Assembly: GCA_035771165.1 (NCBI GenBank)
Contig: JAWNZC010000352.1
Location: 62,001 to 126,000, forward strand
DNA length: 64,000 nucleotides
Reading direction: 5' to 3'
DNA from: Paragorgia papillata
Taxonomy: Eukaryota; Cnidaria; Anthozoa; Scleralcyonacea; Coralliidae
Part shown: piece after piece, positions 34,408 through 52,334 of the stretch
Layout of the letters: each line of letters starts with the position of its first letter
How positions within the stretch are numbered: the first letter of the stretch is position 1
Made by a program: the position numbers and the translations under genes
Notes under the pieces: generated by a model
Seen by the model: only the letters and a program-made list of their open reading frames with translations
What the model was told of the DNA's origin: nothing
Databases searched by the model: none

Positions 34408-37400
34408 CTGGGTAGTGATAAATCAATCGGTTAAGAGAGAACGGCAGCAAAATGAATGTTTCATATTAAAAAAAAATGGGCAGGTTTGGAAAGTTGCATG
34501 CTTTTTCGGCATCTTTCAAAAGCTTGCATTAGTAATGGGTGTCAGAACAGCGGCGTATTAATTCCCACCCACTGGACAAACTCATTTAATTGGAAGTTCA
34601 TGCTGAATATTTAGAAATAACAAGATTCTTTAGGCATAAAACATATGGGTTTTTTTTCCAAATACTCAAACGCCTTTTCAAAAGATATAAAATCGCATTT
34701 TAAATACTTAGAAACAACAAATCCGATTTTTTTAAATTTTTAATGCACGTGAAAAAGAAAATGTGTGTAATTTCTAAAAATAAAGCTGGGATCTTCTCTC
34801 TAGGTCGTTTAAATAAAGCATTTAATCCTAAATAAAGCATTTTCTCCTAAATAAAGCATTTTCTCCTAAATAAAGCATCTTCTCTCTCAGTTGTAATTAA
34901 TGTGGTTTGCGTAGAGAAGGATCACGATTCTTACTGTAAACAAAACACTACTGTGTATAAAAAATTTAAATAAGGCGGAATACACATTTAAAACATACAC
35001 TGATTTAATAATGAATTTCTGTCTGATTGTACAAGTCATCAAATATTGTTTTATTTCGTAAAATCTGCTCTTTCTTTAGAGACCATGCAATCATCTTGCA
35101 AGATGTAACGTTTTGAAGAAATGTATGTATACGCCTTTTTAAAGCTGCATGCATGGGGAGCAATACAGGTGTTGGCTAACAAACTTCCTTTTTAAATGAA
35201 CTTGATTCAGACGTATCAGAGCAAACGAAACGCCAAGGGCAAAATGTGGTGTGTATACATGTGTGGTTATGCCTGTTTGTTCGAGCGTGTGGTGGTCTAC
35301 AAGTTCATGTCACAACGCAGTATTGATGTTTTGAAGATGTGAATGCCTATATTACAAGTAGACGTGGTTTAAACGTGAAAAACACATTATATAACACAAG
35401 TTTTCCTTAATAAAAAAAAATGTACAGGTTACGATATTTCAAGCATGGTTCTAAAACAGATTAATTAAGAGTCAAAATTTGGCTGATCGTCACGGACAGT
35501 AGAAATTAACGTTTCAAGATCCACTTGTTCCGTTCAGTAGACAATAGATAAGGATAAGTTTAGACTAATAATAACCACATATCACTCGTGAAGACTTTTA
35601 TATAAGCCGCATGTTATAATTCACCGTGTTGGTTAAATAATAAAAAAAGAAATAAAAAAAAAAGAAGGAACGTTTGTTCGTGCAATGTTTGTGCCACCAA
35701 CTCTGTTTGATGTCCTCAATATATTCATATTTCATCTGCATGCGTGAAGTCACATCCATAAATTGAATGTTTTGCATTCATTGACCGCAGATGTTCTTCA
35801 GATTAATTTAGATCAGCACCTCGCACGACCCGGACCGCTTTTTTTAGCCGTCCTCGACAATTGGAAGGATTTCAAGCGTTGATTTGCCATTGAACACGAT
35901 TTGTGTTGTCGAAAATTAGGTAAGTTACGACGTGTTTTATACAATCGAGAGCGCCATTATCAAGATGTTTTATGTGTGTTATCTAAGCAAATATTTGGCT
36001 ATAGAGATTTTTCTGTAAAAACAATTTTTCATACCGTTCTTAAACATCTTAAATTAACAACCAAGAAATTAAATAGTTGTAGAAAAAAATGGTTCGGGTT
36101 AAAAAAGATTTTGCATTGACAGATTTTATCAATGGTGCCTAGAAATACATATTCTCAATAAAGGTTGTACGTTACAGTAATATCATATCAGAGTGCAAAC
36201 GTGCGTATAAGTAACATTTAATACCACTACATGTAAACCACGTAGTACATGCATGCATGCATGCAGACATATATATATATACATGTATATATATATATAT
36301 ATGTTTATTTGTGTATAGTTATTCAACACACAAGTATTGAAGGATGAAAATATATAAGTATGTTCGCTTCTTGGGCATTTTAGAAGTAATGTTTAAAAAG
36401 CCTAGCTTCTGCTGCTTATATTTTATTCAACTATCCTTGCACTGCTTGTTTGACCGTGTAAGATTCTTGAATAATTGCCAAATTAGACCTCCAGGTTTAA
36501 TTTCCCCTCTTGAATAGGAAAATCGCCATTAACTTGTTTACTCTCACACCTTAATGCAAGCCCAGATAAATAATTAAAAAAGTTCTCCTCTAGATCTTTC
36601 TCCATTATTTCATATCAACAACACATTATAGGTGTTATGACAAACCTTTTTATTTAATTAATGTTTAAACAGTTTCGACTTGCTTGGGCAAACACACAAT
36701 CTTTTCGGATTACGTTTCTATTTTAGTTTCGTCAAATTTTGTTAACACTCAGAGTCGTCGTCTTTGAACCGTAATAGATCTTCCGAACGCAACCAAACGT
36801 TAATTACCTTAAATACAGCTGAACTAAGTCAACGTTTTAATGTAAAGCATCTTCTTTAACATCTGCTAATATCAAAATTAACATGTTTAAAATGTTATGA
36901 AATAGCATGCATATCAATAATTACACAGCCTCTGGTTTGGCTACAGTCATGCCTTCGTCGACAATACGATCGCAGACAGAGGATCTCTGACTTTTTTATA
37001 TCAAGAAAAATCTAAAAAACAGTACAAAAAATACATAAAACTAACACTAACAACAACTATCAGAAATACTACCGCTCAGTACGTTATTGAATAATAAAAA
37101 CTTTTTTTTTTGTTTTAAAAATAAACTAAACTTTGTTCTAGTAATCTAGTACATAGAATTTGCAAGATATGGGAAAAGTGCTAATGCCAGATTCTTAGTG
37201 AAAGCTTGCCTCAAAACGGTACAAAGTCAAAAGCATAACAAACATATAAAAGTTCAACGTCAAAACAAAAATGGATATTAGGTTTCACAAAATAAGTTGT
37301 TTCTATGGTTGATCCAAAGTTTTGTTGGTTGAGAAGTCGGTAATCTGATTAAAGTTAAGAATCTCAATTCCGCTCTAATGTAGACTATAATTTTTCCAGC

Positions 37401-39170
37401 TGTGTTGCAGTTTAGTCCCCGCCTTAAATAAAATAAGTAATAAGTTGGGTGTTTTTTTTTACTAGATTGGGATAATAATAATATAGGCAGTATATATTCG
37501 TCTTTCTATTGAACTTATCTGTCACTGAGCAATTGTGATCATCGTAAGAATTTTTTTACCGATTGTATGTTGTTTCAAAAATGTTTTACGACTTGACAAT
37601 ACAGAAAATTGAGTGACGAGGAGAGAGACGGTAGAATTTTGGAAAGGAAGAATAGCATATAAATTTTCCCGGCCCTGATTTTTTTGTTGGACAGTTAGAT
37701 ATAATCTTTGTTATCAAAGATAGCTAAGGTATATGAAGTTTCTTCAACCCATAGTCTCAAAATGTATGAAATAAAAATTTAATTATACCCTGGTTGAAAT
37801 TATAATTTTGTCGAGAGACATATGATATGCACATAAGACTGAACAGTTTTCTTGACAGACCAGTCTGCCTATATTTGCCATCAGTGAAATAAAAGTAGCG
37901 TTCTGCGTAGGCAGTGTTGAAACAGCAATCGAAATATAGTAAGGTTTGGTATACTGCCGAAACAGAGAACGTAGGAGTCTAACGTTTCGAGCGAAGGCCT
38001 TTCGTTAGAGAGAAACGTGGACATGCACATATATTTACCATCAAGGAGGGATTGTTGCGTTATTGTATTTCTAGTGTCTTGTCTCTGTTAATATTTTAGC
38101 TGAAGATTGTCATTAAATAAGCTGAGTTGTGTTCTTCCGTGATACTGTTATTCCTTAATTGTTTTTGGTTATTCCGTGGATTTTTTGATTATTTTTTTGT
38201 TGTTTCGTTACAATTTAAAGAAATTCAAGAAGACGGTGTACTGACTTATAGCGATATCAAATCTTTCCCTCCGGCTGGGTAGGGTGTTGTCCTTATATAC
38301 ATGGGTGAATTAAGAGCTAAATGCTTGTGTTTAAAAAAAAAATGCGAAAATTGAGAGGTGAAAAGTGAAACATTGAAAACTGAAAACGGAGGTAATCTGA
38401 TGCAATCGTGGCTGCCACATTTATTTTGGCTAGGCTGTATCCGCAGCTATACCGAGATCATATCGAGCTAATTGTTTCGAAATATGTTCAGAAATTCTTT
38501 TTTTTATAGTAATACTGGCAGTAAAGCATCACATTACCATGTATGAATCAATAATATATGCGAATCAATCGATGAATAAATGGCCAAGTTTCGTCAAGTT
38601 CAACATCGTGAACAAAAAAAAAATATATATATATCTATATCTATATATATCTATATATATATATATCTATATATATATATCGTGTGGATGTTTCGTGATT
38701 ACGAAGTAAGCTCGGTGACAAGAAAGCCACAATCAACATTCATCTCCAAATTTAATTATAGTAATAAATAAGCTCTGGCGTTTTGCTTCATGATAATTTC
38801 AACCATATAATAGGCCTCAAATTTGACACAGCATGCAAGCTGTTTTCATCTCTGTTGGAACTGTTTATATCGTTCATATGCAGTTATAAACTCTAGCTGT
38901 TGATAAACTAAAAGGTAAATATTAATTTTGTTTAACACCTAGCAAAAAAGAGCACGTTAAGTGAGTGCTTTTCATTTGATAGCGACGGTGTCGTAGCGGT
39001 CATGCATGGAAGCGAAGCGTTGTGACCGGTAACAAGCGCCACATTGCCAGTTTCCCAACTTGGCAGCGTTCGCGAATGGAAAAGTTGAGACCAGTGGCAA
39101 TAATCGGAAGGTTGTCGTCTCTTTTATTATAGAATACACTTGTTTTAGAAGTTATTCATTTTAGTAGTTA

Positions 39171-39408
39171 CTGTCGTTTGCACCTAAGTGGAAACACTGC
39201 CCGTCAAAACATGTTCAAAACATGTTCAAAACTGAGTTAACCGTTTTGAGATTCACACTGTGGAATTGGCAAGATGTGATTGGCTAAGAGCACAAACATG
39301 TACGTATCGAAGGGAAACATAATATGTTTCCAAGGAAAACTTTTATGTTTGACGTTGAAATAAAACATGTTTTGGCGGGCGGTGTTTCCACTTAGGTGCA
39401 AGCGACTG
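39171..39408. mobile_element. Tc1/mariner-like MITE (TA target), copy 1
   Basis: Ends GTCGTTTGCACCTAAGTGG and CCACTTAGGTGCAAGCGAC are complements but for one base. TA flanks both sides. The family recurs at 41945-42167. The inside contains repeated AAACATGTT words and has no coding sequence. Confidence 0.8.
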
Positions 39409-39907
39409 TATTTTTCCACTTTACTTCAGCGTTTGCATGTTCAAAAGTTGTCTGCAGCTTTTTCTTTATACAAATTAAATTCATAAATTTATTGTAAAGT
39501 GCAAATAAGATCCGCGGTAGAACACATTTCAATAAAGAAGAATAAAAAAACAGCTATTAAATAAACAAAGATAAACCTCAATCTACATCTTAAAACATGT
39601 AAAAAAAAACCGTAGAGAAAACCCCGATTTCTCATAATTTTGACTCACGAACGGATCATGCAGATCAGGAATAAAAGAAACGAAGGTGATGAACTGTGTT
39701 CTTAACTTTCTATAGGGAGTGGCATGTTCCTTTAATGATTCTTACAGGATCACTGAAATAAGATGTTTAATACTAAGCAATAATAATTGCTCAATGAAAG
39801 CAATTTAAGTAAGTAAATATTTACTTTAAGTATATAAAGTAAAGAAAAGTGACTTGTCTTTCTCCCCGCCATATTTTTCAGAGTTCACGCCTCTTGCGAT
39901 CTTCAGG

Positions 39908-39952
<45 letters not shown>

Positions 39953-41167
39953 TATTATTATTATTAACTATAAAGTACTCTACTATAGTCAAGATAGTTA
40001 AAACAGCATTTAAGATTAATGCATGCAGGTATATAGCCATGCATTCAAAAAGCGTTAATTTCTAAAAAAATTATATTTTCATGAGCAAAAATTTATCTCG
40101 AGTTTTTAAATTAACACTTTATAAACAAAAATATTTAATTAAAAGCAGCTGTCTCCGTCAAGCCGTAGCTTTTCAATAAAATAAATTAAGTTAGTGTTAT
40201 TGACTCACAACTTTTCTCCCTAAAGTACACGCAATAATATTTTTTTACAAAATTATACAGAAAATGTCATTATTTGTTAGTTAGTCTAGAATTTTCAGCA
40301 TAGAATTAGTAAAGTTTTCTAAGTTTTTGCTTTATAATGAAGAATAAATTATTCGAATTTACAGAATAATATAAGTCTTTACCCGACCAAAATATATGTA
40401 AAATAGCTTTTAAAGACAAAACCTCTACTTGTCTCTCCTGGTTTCATTTAACTATAACATTTTTGAGAATGTTTGGGACGTGTCTGTCTGCATGCTGTAA
40501 ATTTCAGACACGAATAACATCAGTTTAATGGATCTGAAGATTTCATTTCCCCCCGTGTTTTTTCGATGTACAAATGAGGTGATGTCCAAGACAACCTGAT
40601 GTGTTTTCTAATGTTATCAGTATTAAGTGAATAAATAGTTCTAATCGCCCTACTATTAAGTCCAGACAGTCTCGACAAAAAGGACGAATTAAGATCGAGA
40701 AATCAGATCATTTTGTCTCTTAGAAATTATCTTACTTATGAATATATTAATAGTTTAATTAGGTAGTTTTTTTATAAAAAAACAGACAACACTTTAAATA
40801 TTTTTGTAATTTTGAACTGGGCAAGACTGAATAGTCAAAACATTTTAGAGATAATTAAACGACCGGAATAAAAGACCTTCATGCCTAGTTTGTTTCTATC
40901 TACAGTAATACTATAGCTATATACACGTGCACATTTTTGAAAGAGCAACTTATGAAATCCGATTTGAACCATTATAAAGCGTCTTTTGTACAAATCTATT
41001 ATACTTTATAACATAGATGTAATACAAGGGCGTTTCTGATTGGCTACCGTGCGTGCTCCATAACTCGATGGAGCACGGTAATTTCAAACGTAATGAGAAA
41101 CTCATTTTTAATGAGCGAAATAAATATTGTTTTCCGTTGTTTTGTGTCTGATTCTCTGTTATAAAAT

Positions 41168-41317
41168 AAATGGTTCATGGTTTGGCGTGCTCCATTGAGT
41201 TATGGATGCACTTGGGAAGTTGAGAGGACTCAAAAATCTCTTACGCTTTTTTCGTGCTCTCCCATCTTCCCGCGTGCATCCATAACTCGATAGAGCACGC
41301 CAAACCATGAACCATTT
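41168..41317. repeat. 150-bp foldback containing CGTGCTCCAT words
   Basis: Arms of ~52 bp start AAATGGTTCATGGTTTGGCG and pair with the far end. A smaller related palindrome (GTGCTCCATAACTCGATGGAGCAC) is at 41051-41080. No target duplication was found. Confidence 0.7.
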
Positions 41318-41861
41318 CTTAAATATTCATCTTTTTATCAAAATTACTAGACATCAAAATTTACACACTGTGAGCTGTAACTATAGCATTTGTCGCATTC
41401 TAAAAAGCTTGCAATAATATATATTAGTCTTAATTAGTCAAAGTTTCGATAATTGAAATCACAGTCTCGTTGTAATTATTACTCATTCCGGTCAAGACGG
41501 TCCCCTATAATCATACTGACGCCATACAATTTTCCTTGCCAAGAAAGAAACCGTTAAAATAGAAAAAGGTTTAAAAAACTATCATAATTATACAATCTTA
41601 TTCGCGAAGGTGAGACATTTTTAGTTTAATTTTATTATTAAGTTTAATTTTATTATTAAGGGTAATTTTTCTAAGGAACGGTCATTCAACGGTCGACGAG
41701 GAACGCGTAACGACTTCTTAAAATAAATCAAGTGCTAGCACAATGTATCCAAGAATGAGGTTTATCGTTGGCAGTTTTAAAATACCCGTCTTTCGACTAG
41801 AATAGTTTGAAAAAGATATGGCGTTGTTTTAAGTGAGACGTTGAAAAATCTTAGCAGAATA

Positions 41862-41903
41862 TCACTCTGATGAAGTTGCGCGATGCGACGAAACGTTAGT
41901 TAA
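41862..41903 (+). ncRNA. Hammerhead-like motif upstream of channel D
   Basis: ACT, then CTGATGA, one extra A, a 5-bp stem (GTTGC..GCGAC), GAAAC, GTT, then AGT. The order matches a type I hammerhead with minimal stems I and III. The extra nucleotide and weak stem I are the caveats. Confidence 0.3.
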
Positions 41904-41944
41904 TCTACTCCTAAATAAATATTATTCATATTAAAATGGCTTTA

Positions 41945-42167
41945 CAGTCGCTTGCACCTAAGTGGAAACACCGCCCGTCAAAACATGTTCTATGTCAACG
42001 TCAAACATAAAAGTTTTCCTTGGAAACATATTATGTTACACTTCAATACGTACATGTTTGTGCTCTTAGCCAATCACGTCTTGCCAATCCCACAGTGTCA
42101 ACTTCAAAACGGTTAACTTTTGAACATGTTTTGACGGGCGGTGTGTCCACTTAGGTGCAAACGACAG
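41945..42167. mobile_element. Tc1/mariner-like MITE (TA target), copy 2, beside the channel D start
   Basis: Ends CAGTCGCTTGCACC and GGTGCAAACGACAG lie between TA dinucleotides. It is related to 39171-39408, with the central block in the other orientation. It ends 107 bp upstream of the start codon of channel D, so it lies in or near the promoter or 5' UTR. Confidence 0.8.
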
Positions 42168-42274
42168 TATTTCGTGTTTTATGTTGGGCATTAATATTTT
42201 ATAATTTTATTACGGGCAAGATAATTACCAATATTTGCTTTTAGACTTCAATAATAAAAACAAAGTTAGCCGCC

Positions 42275-46539
<4,265 letters not shown>

Positions 46540-47300
46540 ATTCCATCGTTTTTCTAACCTTTCGTAAATCACATGGGAAAGTTAGATATCACCGTCTTTC
46601 CAACAAAGAGACTTTATAGTCTTTCTGAGAAATTCTATGTGACAACGAACAGCTAGGACTCGTTTTCAAACGCCTTTTAACCATGTTCCTTTGCAATCGT
46701 TTTTGCGCAGTCAAAGTTACATTGTACATATACTGTCTTCATTTATGAGTTTTACGAGCATTGTCATGTTTTTCATGTATTAATCATGTTTCGACAAAAA
46801 GCTCACAAAAATAATTCACATTTTCTCAAAAACGTCAGATTTAAAGTTGCCTGATAGTATAAAAGGTTGGGTCAGTGTTGAAAACGCCCAAAAGCAGCCA
46901 TCTTACCGTTGGCTGTTATCTTGCATAACTTACTGGCCTTCCATGAGTGCAAGTTTTACGTAAAATTTACTTATACATACTTTTGAATTGAATTTTATTC
47001 GAGATTTACCACAAGAAACTAGTTACAAAATATATATGTTGAAGTAAGCTATAATAGATAGTCAGTGGCGAGGAAGCCTGAACGAGAAACCAGAATTTTT
47101 GTACTTTACTTGTATTTGATTTACGTATACTAAATAGTTAAATATAAACGGGAACTTCCACTATTATTTTCTCTTTATAGTTAGAATTAACTCAAGTTAA
47201 TTAGATAGAAAAAAATAAATTGTGTTTAGTCATTTTAGTGTGAAATGTCAAACAAAATAGCGCGCATAATTTGGTATTGGATTGGATTGTGTTGTACTAA

Positions 47301-47455
47301 ATATAGTAAGGTTTGATATGCTGCCGTAGGAGTCTAACGTTTCGAGCGAAGGCCGTTCGTCAGAGAAAAACTTCGTCAGAGAGACGAAGGTCCTTCGCTC
47401 GAAACGTTAGACTCCTACGTTCTCTGTTTCGGCAGTATATCTAACCTTACTATAT
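47301..47455. repeat. 155-bp foldback with CGAAACGTTAG arms
   Basis: Arms beginning ATATAGTAAGGTTTGATATG are complementary. Each arm contains the GCTCGAAACGTTAGACTCC block. A related stretch without the second arm lies at 37934-38026. One orientation reads CTGACGA..GAAAC, so the hammerhead-like signature is present here too. Confidence 0.7.
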
Positions 47456-47481
47456 TCCGATTGTTGTTTCAACACTGCCTA

Positions 47482-47522
<41 letters not shown>

Positions 47523-49335
47523 AAATCGGATTTGAATAGTTATCGGGATATCCTGCCTATTCACCTGTGGGCAAAGCAAAATGGCGGCCAGTCAAACAAG
47601 GCAGATATAATAGAATAATGAAAAAGGTGAACAAAATGGAATAGAAAAGAATAGAAAAGTGTCCACAGGTAAGTTTCTTTGAACTTTTCTACCATTAATA
47701 TATCCAATGGTAATAAAAAAACTATTTTGTCGGCAAATATCGAGAACACCAAGTTGCTAGTGGCTTTGTCTTGCATGAAAGTACCGAAAAAGTTTGTTAT
47801 TTTATTTATGTAATAACCAGCACTGTTGACTTTCAGCTTCTGTGAAAAATTCTTAAACATATTATCCGATGCTTGAATTTGAGAGATGTTGTTTAAAGAC
47901 AATTTTGTAATCTTGGTTGCGACCAAAAAACAAAAACATCATCATAAATTTATTTAAATGATGGCGCAGCTAGAGGTTTTTTTGCGTTTTTAAGCCGCCC
48001 GATTACTTGAATATAAAAAAACAAACTTTCAAGTATGTGGTTATCTTAATTACTATAAGAATTACAAGATGCCTACGGCGTTAAACTGAAAATGATTAAC
48101 CTTATTATCACGCATTCCCATATCAATGACCCACAAACTTTCCATTCAGTTGGTGTGATTTAAGTTGGTTATGTTTTCATTTATTTAATTTGTATTTGGT
48201 GTTTGTTTTGTGAAAAAAAACTATTTATTGTGAGTTCACTTGAAAGGTGATTTATTTTATTTTATTTTATTTATTTATTTAGAGACTTCCATTAGCTCAC
48301 CACAAATTGAATGAATAGATAATTACAAAAATAAATAGAAACATCACAACATCACAATCTCTGGTCATGACCCGCCATCTTTGTTTTAGGAGATGTGCTA
48401 ATTGAAAATATTTTACAAATTTCGTAAAGTACAATTTCGTCAGCGCAAACGTGTCTCTTCGAATTTTTTTTGAACATGTTTTGTTTGTACAAGTAATAAA
48501 AAGAAAACGAAAATTGTTAAGTAACAGTCAGGTATCATTATATTTATATATATATATATATACTTATGTACTGTTTAATAAACGAGCAGGAGTGTTTTAT
48601 CAGATATAAAGACACGAGACGAAGCCGAGCGTTTGATAAAACACGAACTGCGAGTTTGTTGAACGGCTTCAAAAACGAACCACTTGGTAAGTTCATTGGC
48701 GTAGTAATTTTGAAAAATAACCTTGTCTAAGCCGAGAAAATCAAAGCTAAAGTTTATGTAAATCAGGAGGTATCTTTATCACGTATATAGACACTGATTA
48801 AACTTTAATTTCTTTTGAATTTTCCTCATGAATTATTAATGAGTTTTTGAATTCAGCTGTAAAAAATTTACATGTTTAAAAACAAATAGAAGATAAATCC
48901 TCTCAAAATTTGTTTGAAAGAAAAGATGTAAACATTTATGGCCGATTGCAGAAACCATGCTTAACCTTTAAATACCTATAATACGTGCCTTGCGAAAATG
49001 CTGACTTTCTTAATCAACAATATGTGAGAAGTATGTAAAAAAATATGGTTTAATGAGTTTAGCTTTCGTTTTTTTAATGAGTTTATATTTTTTACAGTAA
49101 CAGTTTTTACTCTATATGTTACTGAAGGATACCTTTGTTCGTCTTTATAGTTATAATTTTGCACATGCGTAGAACCGATTGGATATCGCCTTTAAACGCC
49201 TACGTTGCAAATTTTACGTCTTTCTTACTTTACAACGAATTGTAAAAAAAATTGTATCGGACACTCATAGTCACAGAAGTAAAAACTAAGCCGATTATCA
49301 CTAACATTTAAAACAATTAGATTAATAAACATTTT

Positions 49336-49647
49336 TATTATATAAAAGAGTGTTTTATTGATTTTTCCGCCACTAATAAAAGTGATAACATGTGCGATTA
49401 TTTATGATAATCGCACATGTGACGATTATCGCTGAATCAGTATTATAGTTTAATGCAATTTTTGCAAGGCAAAAGGACAACTTTTTTATATAATAAACAG
49501 AACAATACATGGATGCTCGGAAATATGAAATTTATTTCTCGTGTTGAACAGGATATGTCACTCGTTCGCTTCGCTCACTCGTGAGATATCCTGGTCAACA
49601 CTCGAAATAAATTTCATATTTCCGCACATCCATGTATTATTCTCTAT
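49336..49647. repeat. Dispersed 312-bp repeat with terminal hairpin, copy 2
   Basis: It aligns end to end with 1301-1618 with few differences. The terminal hairpin (AATACATGGATG.. and complement) is intact. The high similarity suggests recent spread. Confidence 0.75.
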
Positions 49648-50072
49648 GTAAACAGAAAATCTTCAAGCTATGGGAGGTAATATTCATTGTTATATTTACA
49701 CTAATGTTCACATTGGCCATGGTTTAACTAATTAATTGTTCTAACGACTTACAAGTTTTCTCAATCACTTCTCACCGGACATTACAAAATATTTTTATTT
49801 CAGATGTGTAAAAGATAAGATATACAAAGCCGCAATGATCAAAGTTTTAAGAACAAAATCAAATCATGCATTACCACTCCATGCGTGCGTTGGTCTACCT
49901 CATTTATTCGTCACCCGACAAAATCAATTTATAAATAATAGCATTAATCTATAGCATATCTATAGCAATCTATAGTATATGATCATCTATAATAAATGTT
50001 GAAAAAATATGATAACAGCACACAGCATACATAAATAATCATAACCGGCCGGCATACACTTTTCGACAGAAC

Positions 50073-50323
50073 AATTGACCGTACCGAAAAAGATGGCGAC
50101 TTGTACATTAAACCACAATCCTTTACGTGCAGTAAATATTGTTTCTTGCAGAATTATTGGAAGATATGGTTTTAAAACGATCAACTTTGGTATGAATGAA
50201 GTTCTTGCTTACTAAATCCACCTTAGCACGATAAACAATGTTTAGTCGTTATGTGAGCTGATTTGAGGTCGCAGAGCATTGTGGTTAAATGTACCGCCGC
50301 CATCTTTTTCGGTACCGTCAATT
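50073..50323. repeat. ~250-bp inverted-repeat element
   Basis: The arms AATTGACCGTACCGAAAAAG and CTTTTTCGGTACCGTCAATT differ at one position, and both continue into ATGGCG/CGCCAT. The interior is unique sequence. Confidence 0.65.
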
Positions 50324-50980
50324 AGTGGTTGATTCAGAATTTCTGTTTATGCTTATGCTTTGTTTTATTTGTTCTCGCTCCTCCCTCCTCTTTGGACGAG
50401 TAAATTTAACTTGTAGTATATTAGTATATGCATGACAGTAAGTCAGTTAGACTAACGAGCCATTCTCGTTATAATAAACACATGAGATGAATCTATAATA
50501 TTATACGCAAACAACAATATTATGCTTCATATCTATCAAAGGTCTAATGCTGAACGTTTTATTTTTATGTCTCTACTCAAACGCCGTGATTGTCAAACAA
50601 ATAAATAATAAAGTTTAAGTAAACAACTCAGTGATACACATTTTTAGAGTGAAGAGAGTATATATTTTTGCATGAAAACATAGAATTTATTTTTCATTTT
50701 CTCCCAAAATTAGCAAAAAAACTATCCCAAAGCATACCTCAAAATTTGAAAAATTGATAATTATTCAAAAAGCTCGATGCGTGTGACCACATTTATTTAT
50801 TTTTTGAAATCTGAGTTCAAACTCTAATTACACTCGTACCCCGATTATATAATGTGATATATCAACAATGAGTAATGATTTATTTAACGTCGTTAAACAC
50901 AGGATGTGGTCGCCCAATCATCCGAGCCAGAAGCTCATGATTTAAGTGCACGACATAAGACCTAAGCGTTGATTTTACAA

Positions 50981-51072
50981 ACGAGTTTGAGTGTTTCATC
51001 AGGGGATCCAAACTCGAAAACAAATATTGTTTTCGAGTGTTTGGATTCCCCCGATGAAACACGATAAACGAG
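50981..51072. repeat. 92-bp foldback (GTTTCATC..CAAAC)
   Basis: Arms starting AACGAGTTTGAGTGTTTCAT pair around the centre AACAAATATTGTT. A related single arm (GTGTTTCGTCAGGATATCCA) occurs near 61718. Confidence 0.65.
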
Positions 51073-51794
51073 TTGTTGATATGGCATCTCAATCGAGCGA
51101 TTTCAATTGGAAAATACAATTAAAATAAACCCTCATGAGATTTTATTCATGTGCGTAAAATGTATTCATGCAGCAGCTTGTTTATTTTGAAAAGATAATT
51201 GAGATCTTAAGAATAAGATGAACACCGGTTTTCATCTAATATCTTGGGCTCAGTTACTGGAGTATCCAACTTCAATCAGGTGATTGAATGAACTATTGTA
51301 ATTGGCTGATTATAGCATGAATTATTAATGAGTTTGAGATACCGCTTTCTAAAATAGTGCGAATTGCCAAAAATAAAAAAAATTCATATAAATGATTAAA
51401 ATATTTCAAAGGTAAGGATCCAAACTGCCTTTTAAACGAAATGGTATCTCATTCTCCGAGAACAAGGTCGTATAGTATAGCTCGCAATCTTGTTTTGTTA
51501 AACTATTAATATTAAGAAGCTCTATTTTCTAATTCTCAAGATCTGACGATAAAATTTAAAGCAATTTACTGCTTGCGAAATATTAACCTACACTTTAAAC
51601 CAACCAATTAACATAATATGTTTGTATGATACTCCAAAATAATTTTTAAGCTCGTTTAAAGGATTCCAACATTCAAAAATGCTTTGAAAGTTTGCATGGC
51701 GAAATAAATATTAAACGTAGTGTTCCACAAAATTTATCTTGAATTCAAAAAATGTTAGATTTATTACATTTTGTTTGTTTATATATTACTGTCT

Positions 51795-51989
51795 ACTCCG
51801 AATCGGTCTTTAGTATTTTATTCTGGCTAACGCCAGACGATTTTATCAGTCACCTCTGGGGAAGACCTCGGACAGGAATGAGTTATAAACTATCTCTCTA
51901 ACTCTTTCCTGTTCGAATCGATCTTTAGTATTTTATTCTGGCTAACGTCAGACGATTTTATTCACCTCTGGGGAAGCCCTCAGACAATT
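51795..51989. mobile_element. Dimeric palindromic MITE, third locus (reverse orientation)
   Basis: Two units of the CCTGTCCGA family run in reverse orientation, with the complement of the same 17-bp spacer between them. Each carries TCTGGCTAACG.CAGA, the hairpin core. The right end of the second unit is eroded. Confidence 0.75.
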
Positions 51990-52231
51990 AAACAATGTTG
52001 TGTAGTTCAGCGATGTTGTTATGACATTGTCAATAATGCTGTAATGATTTGTCAACAAGTTGGAACAGGCATGTCAACAATAGTGAACATGATTGTTTTA
52101 TCAATACAAATTTTCCGTTTTCCAACAGAAACAAACTCAAGGACAAAGACAGTTCTCTTATCATTACGGTTACCACTGAGTAAATTAATAAAATACAAAA
52201 CAATAGACACTCCGAAAAGGGTTAACATTTT

Positions 52232-52275
52232 TATTCAATGTTTCGACTAACTTGCAGTCATCATCAGGAATGATG
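52232..52275 (-). ncRNA. Hammerhead-like motif beside a retroelement fragment
   Basis: On the minus strand: CTGATGA, one extra T, a perfect 4-bp stem (GACT..AGTC), then GAAAC. It lies ~60 bp 3' of the Penelope-like ORF fragment on the same strand. Penelope-like elements are known to carry hammerheads in this kind of position. Confidence 0.35.
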
Positions 52276-52334
52276 CTGGTGTAACGCGATCTACTATATA
52301 CAAGATAATAACTAAATGATGATGTCATACATAA

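Larger units (their letters stand above)
28603..42274. other. 13.7-kb spacer between the divergent channels C and D
   Basis: Genes C (minus) and D (plus) point away from each other, so both promoters should lie here. I find no gene I can name. Besides the elements listed separately, it contains an AAT tract near 29985, GATG/CATG and TA tracts at 36243-36305, a TA/TATC tract near 38625-38680 and a TA tract at 39912-39948. The stretch from about 34600 to 37900 shows no structure beyond AT-rich sequence. A 72-residue ORF at 35901-36119 has no recognisable similarity. Confidence 0.6.

Noticed and set aside
35901..36119. 72-residue Lys/Arg-rich ORF
   Set aside because: There is no family resemblance, no clear exon signals and no neighbour exons. 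It is too short to support as a gene.
47561..47926. 121-codon minus-strand ORF
   Set aside because: It is AT-rich with no motif, and I see no good start or partner exon. Kept only as a note in the intergenic entry.
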